Source: Branchinecta lynchi (lineage: Eukaryota > Arthropoda > Branchiopoda > Anostraca > Branchinectidae). From it: a stretch of DNA of 64,000 bases. The notes below the pieces were generated by a model, which was not told the origin of the DNA, did not search any database, and was given only the letters and a program-made list of their open reading frames with translations. The stretch lies in contig JAKZAP010000016.1 in the NCBI GenBank assembly GCA_023053575.1, positions 10,040,046 to 10,104,045 on the forward strand. Reading direction: 5' to 3'. The position numbers were made by a program, and so were the translations under genes. Numbering within the stretch: the stretch's first letter is position 1; the number at the start of each line of letters is the position of its first letter. Of this stretch, positions 1-10,676 are shown one piece after another.

Positions 1-153
1 AATACAAATAACCTAAAAATTAACATTCAAAAGGTATAATTCAGGGACAACCGAAGAGGAACGGAAATTAGAGAAGGGGACAGGGAGATTGGAACCCGTT
101 CCTCAACGGGTGGAGAAGAAATTACCGCTCCCGATCGTTGCTGAAAGGTTAGT

Positions 154-708
154 TGTGTTTTTGCAGATACCATGGTATCTGATACCACGGTCAAAAGGCG
201 TATGTGAAAAATTCATCTCACTCTCATCATCACTAATACAAGAGTCTAATGTTTTGTCAAATTGGCGGGAAAGAAGTTATGTCACTCTAGATGTCAGTGG
301 ATATCAGTATATCTTTTTGGATGATTTCTTAAAAGCGCAATCTACAAATATATCAATTATGGCAATTGTGGTTTTAGCAGAGCAGCCGTAGTATCAAATA
401 CAACGATAACTGCAAAAACGACTAATGGCAGAAGTCTGGCAATTGTGGTTTTAGCAGAGCAGCCGTTGTATCAAATACAACGATAACTGCAAAAACGACT
501 AATGGCAGAAGTCTGGCAATTGTGGTTTTAGCAGAGCAGCCGTAGTATCAAATACATCGATAACTGCAAAAACGACTAATGGCAGAAGTCTGGCAATTGT
601 GGTTTTAGCAGAGCAGCCGTAGTATCAAATACAACGATAACTGCAAAAACGACTAATGGCAGATCCAGCTACCGTGATAACAGATACCATGGTATCTGCA
701 AAAACGCA
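154..708 (-). mobile_element. Family A element, full length, with internal minisatellite
   Basis: The two ends (154-181 and 681-708) are 28-bp inverted repeats differing at one base. Each contains the 14-bp palindrome GATACCATGGTATC followed or preceded by a TTTTTGCAG/CTGCAAAAA stretch. The interior matches, in reverse orientation, the copies at 24059-24388 and 54203-54584. No transposase reading frame is present. Interpreted as a non-autonomous DNA transposon; no clear target-site duplication was found. Confidence 0.7.
361..663. repeat. 77-bp tandem repeat, four units
   Basis: Units start at 361, 438, 515 and 592, exactly 77 bp apart, and are almost identical. Each starts GGCAATTGTGG and contains AACGATAACTGCAAAAACGA. 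The same segment occurs only once in the family A copies at 24 kb and 54 kb, so the array is a local expansion inside this copy. Confidence 0.93.
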
Positions 709-1351
709 TCTATTGCTTTAGCTTGCGGGAGTGGTCTCGCGTACTACGGAGGTCCGGGCAGTTGTCCGTAGCGGTTGGTGGTGTTCAACTTATCGAGATT
801 ACTGGAATGGTATTACAACCCGAAGACACTTACAAAGTATGGATGAATAATTCACTTGTCACCTGCGCTTTAATGTGTGAGGCATGGAGTGGAGGTAGCC
901 TATGATTAAGTCTTTGCAGCTCGGTCATAACTTGTGAGTTCCTTGGAAAAGACAGCTCTGTCGCGTTTCCCTTTTTTAGTTAGATTAATTCAGTGACGCC
1001 CGTGCCTGGTAATAACCGGCTTGGAATATTAATTATGCTTAGATCATTGTAGGTCGTGATCGATGAATTGGTTAGGGTATCTTCCAAAAGGATACTTTCG
1101 GGCTTGGAGAAGAGCGAAAGAAGTATTAAGTTGAGACCCGCAAGACTGACAAGACACAGTCAATAGTCGTGATGACAAACTCTCCTTCTATACTATTTCG
1201 TGCTGGCGTCACTCATGTTCTGCGAAAGAAGGAGATTAAAAAGACGAGATCGTGTTATTTTAAATATGCAAAGCACCTGCTCCACTTGTCGAAATTATGT
1301 CATAACCATATATTGACGGAGAAATTCAAGATACATGTGTTACCCTTTTGA
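709..1351. other. Unassigned sequence
   Basis: No repeat family shared with the rest of the window, no RNA fold and no convincing coding segment was seen; open frames are about 60 codons. Confidence 0.5.
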
Positions 1352-1545
1352 ATGTTTCCTCATCGCTTAAAAAATCATGGACGACAGGGCCCGACGAGCG
1401 CACGACGTCATCCACTACTTCCTGACCGAAGATTGAAAATTAAGTGTCTTTTTCTGTATGTTTATGTGTTTTCTTTATTTTCGTTATTTACTTCATTTAC
1501 TCGACCTTTTCAACTGGCGGGTCATACATATATTACTTACTTACT
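1352..1545 (+). mobile_element. 3' end of a non-LTR retrotransposon, frameshifted
   Basis: Matches the reverse-strand copy at 35338-35560. With one base removed from the G run near 1388 it encodes a C-terminal peptide with AHD.IH.FL.ED and a stop, as the other copy does. An AT-rich 3' UTR and a (TTAC)n tail at about 1531-1545 follow. A short tandem tail after a conserved C-terminus is typical of LINE 3' ends. The family is not identified, and a SINE borrowing a LINE tail is possible. Confidence 0.55.
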
Positions 1546-1720
1546 CTCCTTGCCAATGCAGAATCGCCGGGTATCACCTTGAGTATCACAGCTGCTCCCG
1601 AAGGTCGCCGTGATTGTTCGGCACAGAATTTGAGCTGTGGAGTTTGAGTCGCTATTGAGGCGTTTTCTCGTTCTTCCTGTGGATCACTGGCGAGTTTGGA
1701 ACTTAGTCATATAGATTATT
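1546..1720 (+). mobile_element. Family G SINE-like unit
   Basis: Shares about 170 bp with the copies at 3345-3550 (reverse), 39515-39690, 53715-53885 and 60636-60835. Landmarks are CCTTGCCAATGCAGAATC near the start, a GTATCACAGCTGCTC block and GAGTTTGAGTCG before a pyrimidine-rich TTCTTCCTG. Here it directly follows the LINE-like tail. No pol III boxes were convincingly identified, so SINE is a working label. Confidence 0.55.
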
Positions 1721-1847
1721 AACCTTGGGTCGATCCACAGCTTATGGGGTCGGTCGTAAGTTTTTGGATATAAGTGCGATCCAAGCTACTATGCTGAGCT
1801 GAGCAGTTAATACCACCGTTCGGAGGTTCCTTAACGCTGACGGCAAG

Positions 1848-1901
1848 GCCGGTATCGAGGGGGGGTAGGGGTTTGCCCCTACCCCCCCCCTCGATACCGG
1901 C
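1848..1901. repeat. Near-perfect GC-rich hairpin
   Basis: The left arm GCCGGTATCGA-G7-TAGGGG and right arm CCCCTA-C9-TCGATACCGGC close a four-base TTTG loop. The arms match except for the length of the G/C run (7 against 9). Confidence 0.9.
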
Positions 1902-2011
1902 GACGGTATAAAAACGAAACATAAACGAACGTACATAAACGAAACATAAAAAAATACTAATTTTTATAGGCTTTTCCCTCTGATCTATGTCTTTTTTGTG
2001 CGACCCGCAGG

Positions 2012-2042
2012 CCCCCCCCCCCCTCCCCCCCCCCCCCCCCCA
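2012..2042. repeat. C-rich homopolymer tract
   Basis: About 30 cytosines interrupted by a single T. It is one of at least thirteen G or C tracts of ten or more bases in the window. Confidence 0.95.
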
Positions 2043-2879
2043 CCAGCTGCGTTCGGCTACGGGTTTTAGAATAAGTGATTGACTGATTTAAACATTGCCG
2101 TCAAAAAGGAAACTCATAACTTTCTTCGAATTTGCACCTTCAAACCCATGTCACATAATGTACTGTTTCTGTTGCAGTTCTCTAACATACGTTACTCCTT
2201 TGAAACTGGCTTACAGATCCATCACCGGTGTTTTCACCCTCAAGCGGCCCCCTGGTTTTGATGAAAAATACGGAAAACAATCTGGTATTTCACAATCGGT
2301 ATTCTTACCAGTGATCTTATTACTTCGGTCTCAGTCGCATCGTTTGTTCAGATACGTTGATTGTGACCTTGTTCTGGGAACAGACGACCAGGTTTTCCCG
2401 TCCGGATTTTGTTGCAAAAATTTTGAAAACTCCATGTGGAATTGATGATGGTACCGAAAATCACCTGAATGAAGAGTACCAAGTATCATCCGTATCTGTA
2501 TGACTTCCGTTAACATTGCCTGCAGAAAACCCAGTCCAAATACGAAATAGTGTTTCCAAGCTATGATTGGTTGCTCCATTTTGCATCTGTCCTTATTTCA
2601 GTACCGAACAATTTTAGAAATGAACAAATGTGTCCAATCAATCCTTCTTCTGGAATATTTTTTAACCAGTTAAGCCCAAACGCATATCTAGAAGAAATCC
2701 CTATACGATCCGGCCAGCGCTGTACAAGATTTGAATAATTTGCGCTTTTTGTCTTGGAGTCCGCATGTGCAAACCTCCAGAAACGGAAATCCCTAGTTTG
2801 AAAATGTCACGCTCAGGAGAAGAATGCTCTCCGTGGCCATGTCTGTAAACGCATTCTCCATGGTGTGTTCAAGTATGGT
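2043..2879. other. Unassigned sequence
   Basis: Overlapping open frames of 116 codons (+, 2095-2445) and 82 codons (-, 2331-2579) carry no recognisable motif and look fortuitous. No shared repeat was seen. Confidence 0.5.
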
Positions 2880-3250
2880 TTCATTGTTCAGGTGTCCTTT
2901 AAGTTCGCCCGACAACTCTTTCACGCATAAGGACCTGATAAGCTTCATAGTGTTGTTTTCCATTTTAGAAGACATGATAGGCCATCAAGTCTATCTTCTG
3001 TTTCCGACTTCTTTTATTGTGCTTATTCGCACTTTTCAACCACGGTGTATTCCGTTTTCAAATACTTTGCGTCCACCCGCCGTGTCGAAGAGCAGGAAGG
3101 CTGGAGAGAAGACGTGTGAAGGAAGGCTGGAGAGGTCGACAAACGCTAACAGAAAAATCGCTCTAAGTTCACCTGAAAAGTAATAGTGTTTTCGAAAAAC
3201 CATATTTCTGAGCTGTTTCATCATGGAAAGACAGTCTCTGATAAGAGTAG
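2880..3250 (+). repeat. Dispersed repeat shared with 53290-53610
   Basis: Collinear similarity over roughly 330 bp. Landmarks are CGACAACTCTTTCAC, GAAGACATG.TAGGCCATCA and TCAAATA.TTTGGCGTCCA-type blocks ending at AAGAGT.GTGCTT. At 53 kb the same block is followed by a + strand family G unit; here the nearby G unit is inverted. Confidence 0.65.
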
Positions 3251-3344
3251 TGCTTTAAGTGTCAAACCATGTTTAGATCCAGAGTCTACTACCCTGGCAA
3301 CTGTTTGTGGTATACCGTGATCCCCCGTTATCCGCCTTTCTGCG

Positions 3345-3550
3345 CTTGAGTTCAGGAAGAAGGAGTAAGCGTGTCCGTGCGACTCAAAGTCAAAGACACA
3401 AATCTTGTGTCAATCAATCACCGCGATCTTTGAGACCAGCTGTGACACCACTTCTGCCTTTCTTCCGCTAGATACCCGGAGAGACCGGAGATTTTACATC
3501 GGCAAGGAGAGATAGTCATCAGGAGTATTTTTGTGACTTTCGTCACTTCT
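3345..3550 (-). mobile_element. Family G SINE-like unit
   Basis: Reverse complement matches 39515-39690 and 60636-60835 closely, including the GCGGTGATTGATTGACAC and GCAGAAGTGGTGTCACAG blocks. Confidence 0.7.
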
Positions 3551-4258
3551 ATATTCTTCTAGTGCTCTTTCTTGCCACTAATGTGGCTTAAGCGCTGCAC
3601 GACTGGATTTTATCTCCTTTCCCGGTCTTCACTGTGATAAATTATCTTCTTCTGTAAAGGTCTTATGAAATATTTTCATCACCGGAAAGTTCAATACTAC
3701 TTTGCATTAATCAGTTGTATGGCGGTTTTAATCAGAGCTCGCAGTGCTTGGTGTTAGAAAATGGATTTAAATAATTAATCATTCATTCCTTTCCTAAATT
3801 CTGCACTTTCGTTATCAGGGGAATTTTCAGTATCCCTTGGCATTTGTATAAAAAGTAGGCTGAAAGACTAGGGCATGAGGGGGGAGGGGCTGGTAAAAAT
3901 AACTTAAAATAAAAGAGGGTTGATGATCGTTGGTCTTAGGGGTGCAAGCGCAGTGTTGCCACTTTTCACTGACAGAACCTGTGACTTTTGGCCAGAAAAA
4001 CATGTGAAATCCTACGAAACTCCTTACCAACTATTAATGAGAACTCTCGCTTTGTCATCTTCGTAATTATAATCCTCAGTTTTGTTTTCTTCACTTTGTC
4101 TATTTATTGGAAAGGAAGGTTGAATTCTGGCTTTGTCGATGAAGCGAAATTCTTCTTCCGTTAGCTATGTGATTATTTTTTCAGTTAGCTATATGATTAT
4201 TTAGTGGACGGATATTATTGCGTATGATCCGTCATGCTAAGTTAACTTGTTTTATTTA
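3551..4258. other. Unassigned sequence with a short direct repeat
   Basis: GTTAGCTATGTGATTATTT near 4160 is repeated as GTTAGCTATATGATTATTT near 4184. Nothing else was recognised. Confidence 0.5.
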
Positions 4259-4950
4259 TTTTTGGGATCCCAAAACGCAAGTGGAGGGATACCTATGACA
4301 TGGCAAAAGTTGTCCGTCCGTCTGCCCGTCTGTGCGCGTTATAATTCTCGAAGGGAATGAGATATTTTGATGAAACTTAGTGTGAGGACTCTTTGGGTTA
4401 AACAGATGATGTGACAGTCGACTATGGGGTAGGAAGACATGCTGAACACGATTACGAAAACGATTTGTCACCGAGAAGTCTTTTAAAAGTAAAAGTTGTA
4501 TTTGAAGTTGATTAGATGTTCGATTTAAGGATAGAAAGACATGCTGAACACGATGGTGAAAACCATTTTCTCGCAGGGCAAGAAGTTTGGCGGTAATTCG
4601 GACAAAACCGGGAAGTTTGTTAAAAGTAAAAGTTTTATCTGAAGTTGATTAGATGTTCGATTTATGGGTAAGAAGACATGCTGAACACTTATTTGACAAG
4701 TACTTTCCACCCGGACAACTTGTTCGCCCGGTATCAGGCCGAAATCGGAAAATTTGTTAAAATCAAAAGTTTTATTTGAAAGAAGTTTTACTTGAAGTTG
4801 ATTAGATGTTCTTTATACGGATAAGGAGAAACGCTGAATTCGCTTCTGAATTTTTTTTTTTTGTTTTCTGGACAAGTATGGTAGTTCGTTCGCAATTGTC
4901 TGGATCAAGTACTAGATTTTTGGGATCCCATCAAACCTTTGGTCTTGTTT
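4259..4950 (+). mobile_element. Family C element
   Basis: The 5' end carries TTTGGGATCCCAAA, followed by AAGTGGAGGGATACCTATGA and a leader containing TGTCCGTCCGTC. The body holds diverged monomers anchored on GTTGATTAGATGTTCG. The 3' end reads GGGATCCCATC then ACCTTTGGTCTTGTTT. No coding capacity; it is shorter than the 16465 copy, with fewer monomers. Confidence 0.85.
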
Positions 4951-5589
4951 CCTGTGCGCTCGAGCTCTGCTCTCAGCAGCGGAAAGTGATAATGATATAT
5001 TTTTTTTTTTGTAAATAAAGATAACCTTGAACCTTTGACAAGTCGCAGAATTCTGCGATCGGTGGCAATACTGCGCAGTCAAAGCCGCAAGTCGGCTTGG
5101 AAAATGACAAAGGGTAGGGGCTTTGTCCAATGCACTTCTTCTTGCTGTAGAGACCTTCAGCTTTTCAATCTCTCTGGTGACGCACCGTTGCACTCCCTGA
5201 TATCCTAAAAGTGTCACTGCCTATTGTTTATCAGGCTGGACTTCAAGTCAAGAAAAACCGGGAAACAACAGGAAAAGGATAAATCTTTTTCCTTGGTAAT
5301 GAAACATTCAGTAAGGCCTATAATAGAAAATTTATATTGCAAGTCGTTGAGAAGGGGGGACATGCAGAACGAGGTGTTATGACGATATCTGTCTGCAGGA
5401 AGCGGTGATGGGCCGTGTTCTATTCGATTTTGTTTCTTGTTGGTTCTTTCTTCGGATATTGACGGGCTGAGGAGGGGCCAGTTCCTGTTTAGGACCTGAT
5501 TCATATGCAGGTTTGTCTGGTTTATGTGAGGTAATTGTTCAGTGGGGAAGACTATTGGTGCTTTTTTTCCATCTATGTTGTATGTCTGG
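4951..5589. other. Unassigned sequence with a retroposon-like tail
   Basis: TGTAAATAAAGATAACCTTGAACC near 5013-5036 looks like a short tandem 3' tail. The 130-codon reverse frame at 5214-5606 has no recognisable motif. Confidence 0.4.
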
Positions 5590-5880
5590 TAGAAATTTGC
5601 AATCAATCAATAAATTTAATTCCAAATAGCTTAAAGCTAGAAGAGGTGAATCAAATATTTACGAAAAACGCAAAAATGACCACAAATTAACGAGTGCACT
5701 TTCTGAGATACGACCTGAAATAAATGTTGGAATAAAAATTGGGATGACGAATTGGCAAGATACGGCAAAAACTAGTTGCCATTCTTCCTCTTGGACCGAC
5801 GCGCGGACGATGGGAGGGAGAGGAGGGGGGAATAGACGGTTCATCTGGGGACAACACACTATCTTTGCTCCGAAATTATT
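5590..5880 (-). mobile_element. Retroelement fragment shared with 20040-20330
   Basis: Both loci share AGCTAGAAGAGGT, a GACCTGAAA.AAATG block, an AATTGG(G)-A-GATGGCAA/ATACGGCAA block and a GGGAGGGAGAGGAGGGGGGAA-type block in the same order. At 20 kb this sequence lies beside a LINE-type (GATAA)n tail, so the fragment is probably part of the same reverse-strand LINE 3' region. Confidence 0.45.
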
Positions 5881-5982
5881 ATGAAAGGATATTTCTGCGG
5901 TCAGTTAATTTAGGAACTCCCAGTTTAATGAGAGCCACTTCGTATGAAATGTTATAACCGCCAAGAATGGTTCTTGCTGCTC

Positions 5983-6256
5983 TTTTTGGAATCCCAAAAC
6001 GTAAGTGGAGGGATACCTATGACATCGCAAAAGTTGTCTGTCCGTCCGTCTGTAAGCACGATAACTCTCGAAGGGAATGAGATATTTTGATGAAACTTGG
6101 TGTGAGGATTCTTTGAGTCAAGTGTAAGGTCAAGTTCGTAGGTGGGCTTTGTAGCCCTGTATTTAGGGGTGGAGGAAGTTCAGATTAAGGGGCAAATATT
6201 TTGAAACAGCTAATGTGAGGGGCAAAACAAAATATTTTTAAACAGCTAATGGCACA
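5983..6256 (+). mobile_element. Family C element, 3'-truncated
   Basis: Starts with TTTTTGGAATCCCAAAACG and keeps the leader (GTCTGTCCGTCCGTCTGT, then ATATTTTGATGAAACTTGG), but stops after the AACAGCTAATG block, before the monomer array. A 50-bp stretch ending in that block is duplicated. Confidence 0.8.
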
Positions 6257-6511
6257 ACTGTTCAAATAAACATACATCTACTGTATATGGGCGGGCATAA
6301 TACTGTACATAAATCTTGATTCTCAACATATTCTTTGATCCTGTTGGAAGTTAGGCGACGTCCGGAGTAGCGTTCTTGCACTAGCCTCTTATATACTATA
6401 TCTTAAATGTATACTATTATATTATAAAGTGTACACTGTATACTGTATAGTTCGTTGTGCTTCATGACAGACCGAGTAGACGGGCTCACTGAGAAGCTGG
6501 CACCGACCGCT

Positions 6512-6817
6512 AAACTGTCAGAAGTTTCATAACAGATAACACAAGGATGCGCAGTTTCAACAGACAACACTTGGGATTTAATCTGTTGTGATTTTGAAAA
6601 CGTTATGCATTTAATATTATGCATAACAAGTGTTACCCGGACGAGCCGACAAACACCGAAAGCATCTTCTGACTTTTATGTTTGAGTGTCGACTTGGGTG
6701 TTTGACTTTTATGAATGAAAGTCAGCAGATGCTTTTTCGGCGGTTTTTTGGCTATTGTCTGCTGGTCCTGCGCATCCTTTGTGGTATCTGTTATCCGCTA
6801 TGAAAGTCCTGACAGTG
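6512..6817 (+). mobile_element. Family F MITE, copy 1
   Basis: The ends are inverted repeats of about 40 bp: CACTGTCAGAAGTTTCATAA... CACAAGGATGCGCAG on the left and its complement through CTGCGCATCCTTTGTGG to GACAGTG on the right. The interior has a further palindrome around TTATGCATTTAATATTATGC. No coding capacity. Confidence 0.8.
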
Positions 6818-6942
6818 TATTGCCTGGTCGAGATCAGGACTTTTCGATTTGTTTTAAAATAATTTGACACGGCACCAGCGTTGGATGTACACCCGTACCT
6901 ACAGATGAGCACCTCATCGTCATAGCATCGGCAACGACCGCT

Positions 6943-7249
6943 ACACTGTCAGAAGTTTCATAACAGATAACACAAGGATGCGCAGTTTCAACAGACAACA
7001 CTTGGGATTTAATCTGTTGTGATTTTGAAAACGTTATGCATTTAATATTATGCATAACAAGTGTTACCCGTACGAGCCGACAAACACCGAAAGCCTCATC
7101 TGACTTTTATGTTTGAGTGTCGAGTTGGGTGTTTGACTTTTATGAATGAAAGTCAACAGATGCTTTTTCGGCGGTTTTTTTTTGCTATTGTCTGCTGCTC
7201 CTGCGCATCCTTTGTGGTATCTGTTACCCGTTATGAAAGTCGTGACAAT
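6943..7249 (+). mobile_element. Family F MITE, copy 2
   Basis: Second unit of the tandem duplication, with the same inverted ends; the T run in the centre is longer (GGCGGTTTTTTTTTGC). Confidence 0.8.
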
Positions 7250-7359
7250 GTATTGCCTGGTCGATATCACGACTTTTCAATTTGTTTTAAAATATGGTGA
7301 CACGGCACCAGCATTGGATGCACACCCGTACCTACAGATGAGCACCTCATCTTCATAGC

Positions 7360-8442
7360 ATTCCACCCCTCCCTGTATTCTCCCACCACTCCCCTCTATC
7401 CGCCGTGTATACTTTGTTCCCTTCCCGTGCATTGACATTCTTCGTACCTTCAACTTTATACTGTTCTCAAATTCCTTATAAATTGCGAGAGTCACATTCC
7501 TTCATGTTCGGGAGTGCCATGTTATTGCGTTTTTCTCTCCCCCCCCCCCCCCCTCTAGCCGGGGAAATGTCGGCTTTTGCAGTTCTGCCGTACTCGAATT
7601 ATTGATCAGGCCTCCAATTACTAGTGGGCTTAGGTAGCTCATGCGACTAGAAATTCAGTTTGGGTCGCTAGATCCATCTTCCTTGCATTCCCGTCTGGCA
7701 GTTTTAGGACCAAGTTGAAATAAATGTAGGCTCTTATCGAAATGAATGAATGGATTTACGCTTAAAGTGCCTGAGAGGGGTAGAGCTTATGATTAGAACT
7801 GAGTACGAAGTAAATGTAGAGCTTTATTTAGGCGTTAGTAACTCACTGCCTTTGTTAGTAGTGTTGTAACTGGAGATGGAGCGTAGGGTAACTACGGGTG
7901 GTAGTAGCCTACAGCTTGAGGTAGTGTAACCGTAGCGTGTAAGGAAGCGGGTAAGTAAGGGCGGTAGTAGACAAGGTTTACGTTAACATATAGTGGTTTT
8001 ATTTCTGACTTACTCTTTATAAAGGTAATCCCAATCCGGGTAAATAATATCACGATCGATAACGATAATAGACTAAGTCATGTGTGACTTACAAAATATG
8101 AATGACGAAAGAACCCAGCGCTAAGACTGGAAAAAGCTTATCTACTCTTAACTGCACAAGTGAAGGTCCTGACGTAACATACAATTTAGCTTCCTGACCG
8201 GAAACTATCTGATGTCGACGTAGTATGGAATTTAGCAATATTCAACTGACGTGGACTTCAGTTTAACAGGATGTTGTTTAGTTCTGAGTCTTCATTTGTG
8301 CAATTAGATTCTACGAAGAACCAAAGGATCATGTTCACTTCGGTATGTACATATAGTTAGTTAAGCACTTGACACAGAGACCGTCACAACAGTAGTATAG
8401 GCTACGCGTCAGGCTTGACCTTTTTTACCCATGAATGATGAC
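7360..8442. other. Unassigned sequence with a C tract
   Basis: A run of 15 C lies at 7539-7553. GGTAGTAG-rich imperfect repeats occupy roughly 7860-7980. No gene signal was seen. Confidence 0.5.
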
Positions 8443-8805
8443 TTAAAGGACCTGTCGTATAATTTCAATCCAATGTACTTCTGCAACTGCATTCATTAAT
8501 TCTTAAGCCCGGATACACGAATTACACATGTTTTGTTCTGAACCCGGTAACGACACCTCACCATCTTTGCACTAGTTTCCATTTACATTATGCTACCGAC
8601 GAGTGTTCGAGTATCACGTTATTGATGCGTAAAACTGGTTTTCTGAATTTTGCCGAGTTTCGGATAGAAGTCAATGTGTCTGGGGAAAGACTTAAGAAAA
8701 CTAAAGTCGTGGTGAATTTGTTAAAAGCAGAGCTTAGTTTTACAGTATTCAGACAGTTTTGGATATTGGAACATAATACAATAAATAGTGCGAGGTATGC
8801 TTTAA
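8443..8805 (+). mobile_element. Family D MITE
   Basis: Begins TTAAAGGAC and ends GTATGCTTTAA, matching the ends of the other D copies. The interior shares ATTCATTAATTCTTAA, TGCGTAAAACTGGTTTTCTG, GAAGTCAATG and AAAGCAGAGC.TAGTTTTACAG with 43659-44666. The open frame through 8622-8924 is an accident of this repeat. Confidence 0.8.
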
Positions 8806-8996
8806 ATGAACATTATGGACTTCAGAATTTTCAGTTCTCCACTTGTATTATCCAAGTGACGAAAATATATAACATAAGAGACCCTGAGCTTGCTATTTCT
8901 AACCTGATTAGCAAGTACAACTAAAAAATCTAGTCCCACTACTGGAGTAAAATTCCCAGAGTTAAGTGTGTATATGTGTAATTCAGAGCTCGTGGA

Positions 8997-9168
8997 CTCG
9001 GACTCTGGATTCGTCTCGAAACGCCTCTTTCAAGGACTTGGACTCGTCTTTCAGGGAGCTGTCCGTCCGCCAGAGCTGTGCACTCGGACTCTGGACTCCT
9101 CTTGAGACGCCTTTTTCAAGGACTCTGACTCGGATTTCCTGGTCTCGCAGCGCTCTGATGTAATCGTG
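8997..9168. repeat. 86-bp tandem repeat, two units
   Basis: CTCGGACTCTGGA.TC begins at 8997 and 9083, and the units stay similar through GA.ACGCCT.TTTCAAGGAC. Confidence 0.85.
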
Positions 9169-9655
9169 TTCAGTTGTTAGTCAGAAAGTTTCAGTTTGTA
9201 ATTGTCCATTTTCTTCCTACGAAAGGGTTATATTTCCCTTTTGTTTTCTTTTCTTTTCGTTCTTTACTCTGTCCTTTTTCTTTTTCAAATGGCGGGTGAT
9301 AAATAAAGAACAAATTAGTTCCCTTCTCCTTAAGAAGCACCATCACCAGCTCGGCTATTCTCGGTTTTCCTGACACAGTTGTTTCGTGCCAGATCCGATC
9401 TTCGCATGTAGGGACTTTTCAGAATCAAACCCCACCTCTCGCGCCGTTTGCGATTGGTTCAGTCGGTTTGTTCAAACCAATCAGAGACGATAGTTGTTGG
9501 CAATGTTGGTCAGTATAACTTACAATAGGTAGTGTGCTTTGCTTTGACAGCGGATCACAGTCCCACTAAACACAAGAATTACACTTAACATCTACTCCAT
9601 GTAACTATTTACACTATACTTCCAGGAATGGTTAGCACGCCAAACCCGGAAAGCC
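9169..9655. other. Unassigned sequence, possible LINE 3' UTR remnant
   Basis: A pyrimidine-rich stretch followed by TTCAAATGGCGGGTGATAAATAAA near 9283-9306 resembles the TTTTCAAAATGGCGGGCTATAAATAAA region of the reverse LINE end at 35.4 kb. Nothing else was recognised. Confidence 0.4.
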
Positions 9656-9838
9656 CCGTTCACAAGGGTGCCTCGCCAAGCACCGATGCCTAGGCACTTG
9701 CCTAGCATCACCGTTCACATCCATGCACAGATTTTGGGCCAGGCATGAGCTTCCAGGCTCTAGAACTCGGTGCCTGGCTCAGCTCGGGAACGTGCCTAGG
9801 CATCTGTGCTTGCCTAGGCATGCTTGTGAACGCTGCTT
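9656..9838. mobile_element. MITE-like element with TGCCTAGGCA palindromes
   Basis: About 43 bp at the left (CGTTCACAAG... GATGCCTAGGCAC) are inverted at the right (GTGCCTAGGCATC... CTTGTGAACG). The palindrome TGCCTAGGCA occurs several times within. Confidence 0.7.
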
Positions 9839-9839
9839 A

Positions 9840-10040
9840 AGCGAAGGGTTGCTGGTTCGAGTGTCGGTGGTGCCTACCGTTTGGTTTGGGGCGGTGATTT
9901 GTGGCGTAACCCTGTACGAAAATCCAAGGTCTACCCGCCTTCGAATGAGTACCTGGAGGAATCTGGAGAAGGTCACAGGAAGGGTGTGCGATAGCATCAG
10001 GATAGCTAGCCCCCATCCGCCCATTGCACTTCTTGTCTGA
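9840..10040 (+). mobile_element. Possible tRNA-derived SINE fragment
   Basis: GGGTTGCTGGTTCGAGTGTC near 9844 resembles a pol III B box (GGTTCGANTCC), and AATGAGTACCTGGAGG follows about 100 bp later, as in some tRNA-derived SINEs. No A box or tRNA 5' half is visible, so this is tentative. Confidence 0.3.
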
Positions 10041-10259
10041 GGGCAGAGATTCGGAGATATGCACCGCCAGTTAGGCTGCTGTTGATACCGTTACCTTTTG
10101 TTTTTTACACTCTAATTATCTTTCATTTCTGTTTTGAAAAAGCATGTACTGTAACCTTCAAAATTCAGGTGCGATGATGATTACAATTTTCTTTTTTAAG
10201 CCAATGGCCTATATTATTATTATTATTAGTGTTGTTGTTTTCAAATTTCATTTTTTCAG

Positions 10260-10402
10260 GCGGGCGGTTACTTCTCGAAAAACTCCAACGGTACCAGCCG
10301 AAAATTGCAGTTTTCAACGGAAAAGGAATCTACGAAGTTTTTTCTGGGAAAAAAGAGTTTGCCTTCGGAAAACAGCCTGAGTTCATCGACGGAACGAGCA
10401 CG
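10260..10402 (+). CDS. TDG: Thymine DNA glycosylase, internal exon
   Basis: TDG removes thymine or uracil mispaired with guanine, and oxidised cytosine bases, in nuclear base excision repair and active DNA demethylation. This exon encodes 48 codons, the first completed by one base of the previous exon. The peptide GGRLLLEKLQ, then YQPKIAVFNGKGIYEVF, then QPEFIDGTST follows the human segment [20 protein letters not shown] closely. An acceptor TTTCATTTTTTCAG ends at 10259 and a donor ACG|GTGAGC starts at 10403. The 5' junction is phase 1 (G|GC) and the 3' junction phase 0, which fits the exon at 39799 exactly. The residues form the core helix and strand preceding the MPSSSARC loop in the UDG fold. 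The catalytic GINPG motif lies on an earlier exon that I did not find in 1-10259. The loop between the G(K/C)IYE(V/I)F helix and the end is shorter than in human. Confidence 0.93.
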
Positions 10403-10676
10403 GTGAGCCATCTATTTTCTTTGGGAATCCTCCGAGAGATGGAGCGCCATCATTGCAAAGACAAGGCGGCGGGGTGTGCGGCTTTTACAAATCGATACGG
10501 CACAGAGAGTAATACACACGCCTCATTTCATGTCAAGATAGTGTAAACGTGTCGTGTAGCGTGTAAAAGGATGTATAAAACGTTAAGATGAAATGTACAC
10601 AGGGGACCATCAGAAATAGACGTCGAACAAAACTTACAAGTCTAGGATTTATAATATCTGTGTCCCGTGGCAGTAT

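Larger units (their letters stand above)
6511..7359. repeat. 431-bp tandem duplication containing a family F MITE
   Basis: TA(A/C)ACTGTCAGAAGTTTC begins at 6511 and again at 6942, and the two units stay nearly identical to the end, including about 115 bp of flank after the MITE (TGTACACCCGTACCTACAG against the second copy). The duplication postdates insertion of the MITE. Confidence 0.92.

Noticed and set aside
361..663. CRISPR array
   Set aside because: The 77-bp units are contiguous and identical, with no repeat-spacer alternation.
5214..5606. 130-codon reverse-strand open frame as a gene
   Set aside because: No motif, and it lies beside a retroelement fragment; possibly transposon-derived, but unsupported.
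10403..10546. Coding read-through past the first TDG exon
   Set aside because: The open frame continues beyond a consensus donor (GTGAGC) but loses all TDG similarity there.
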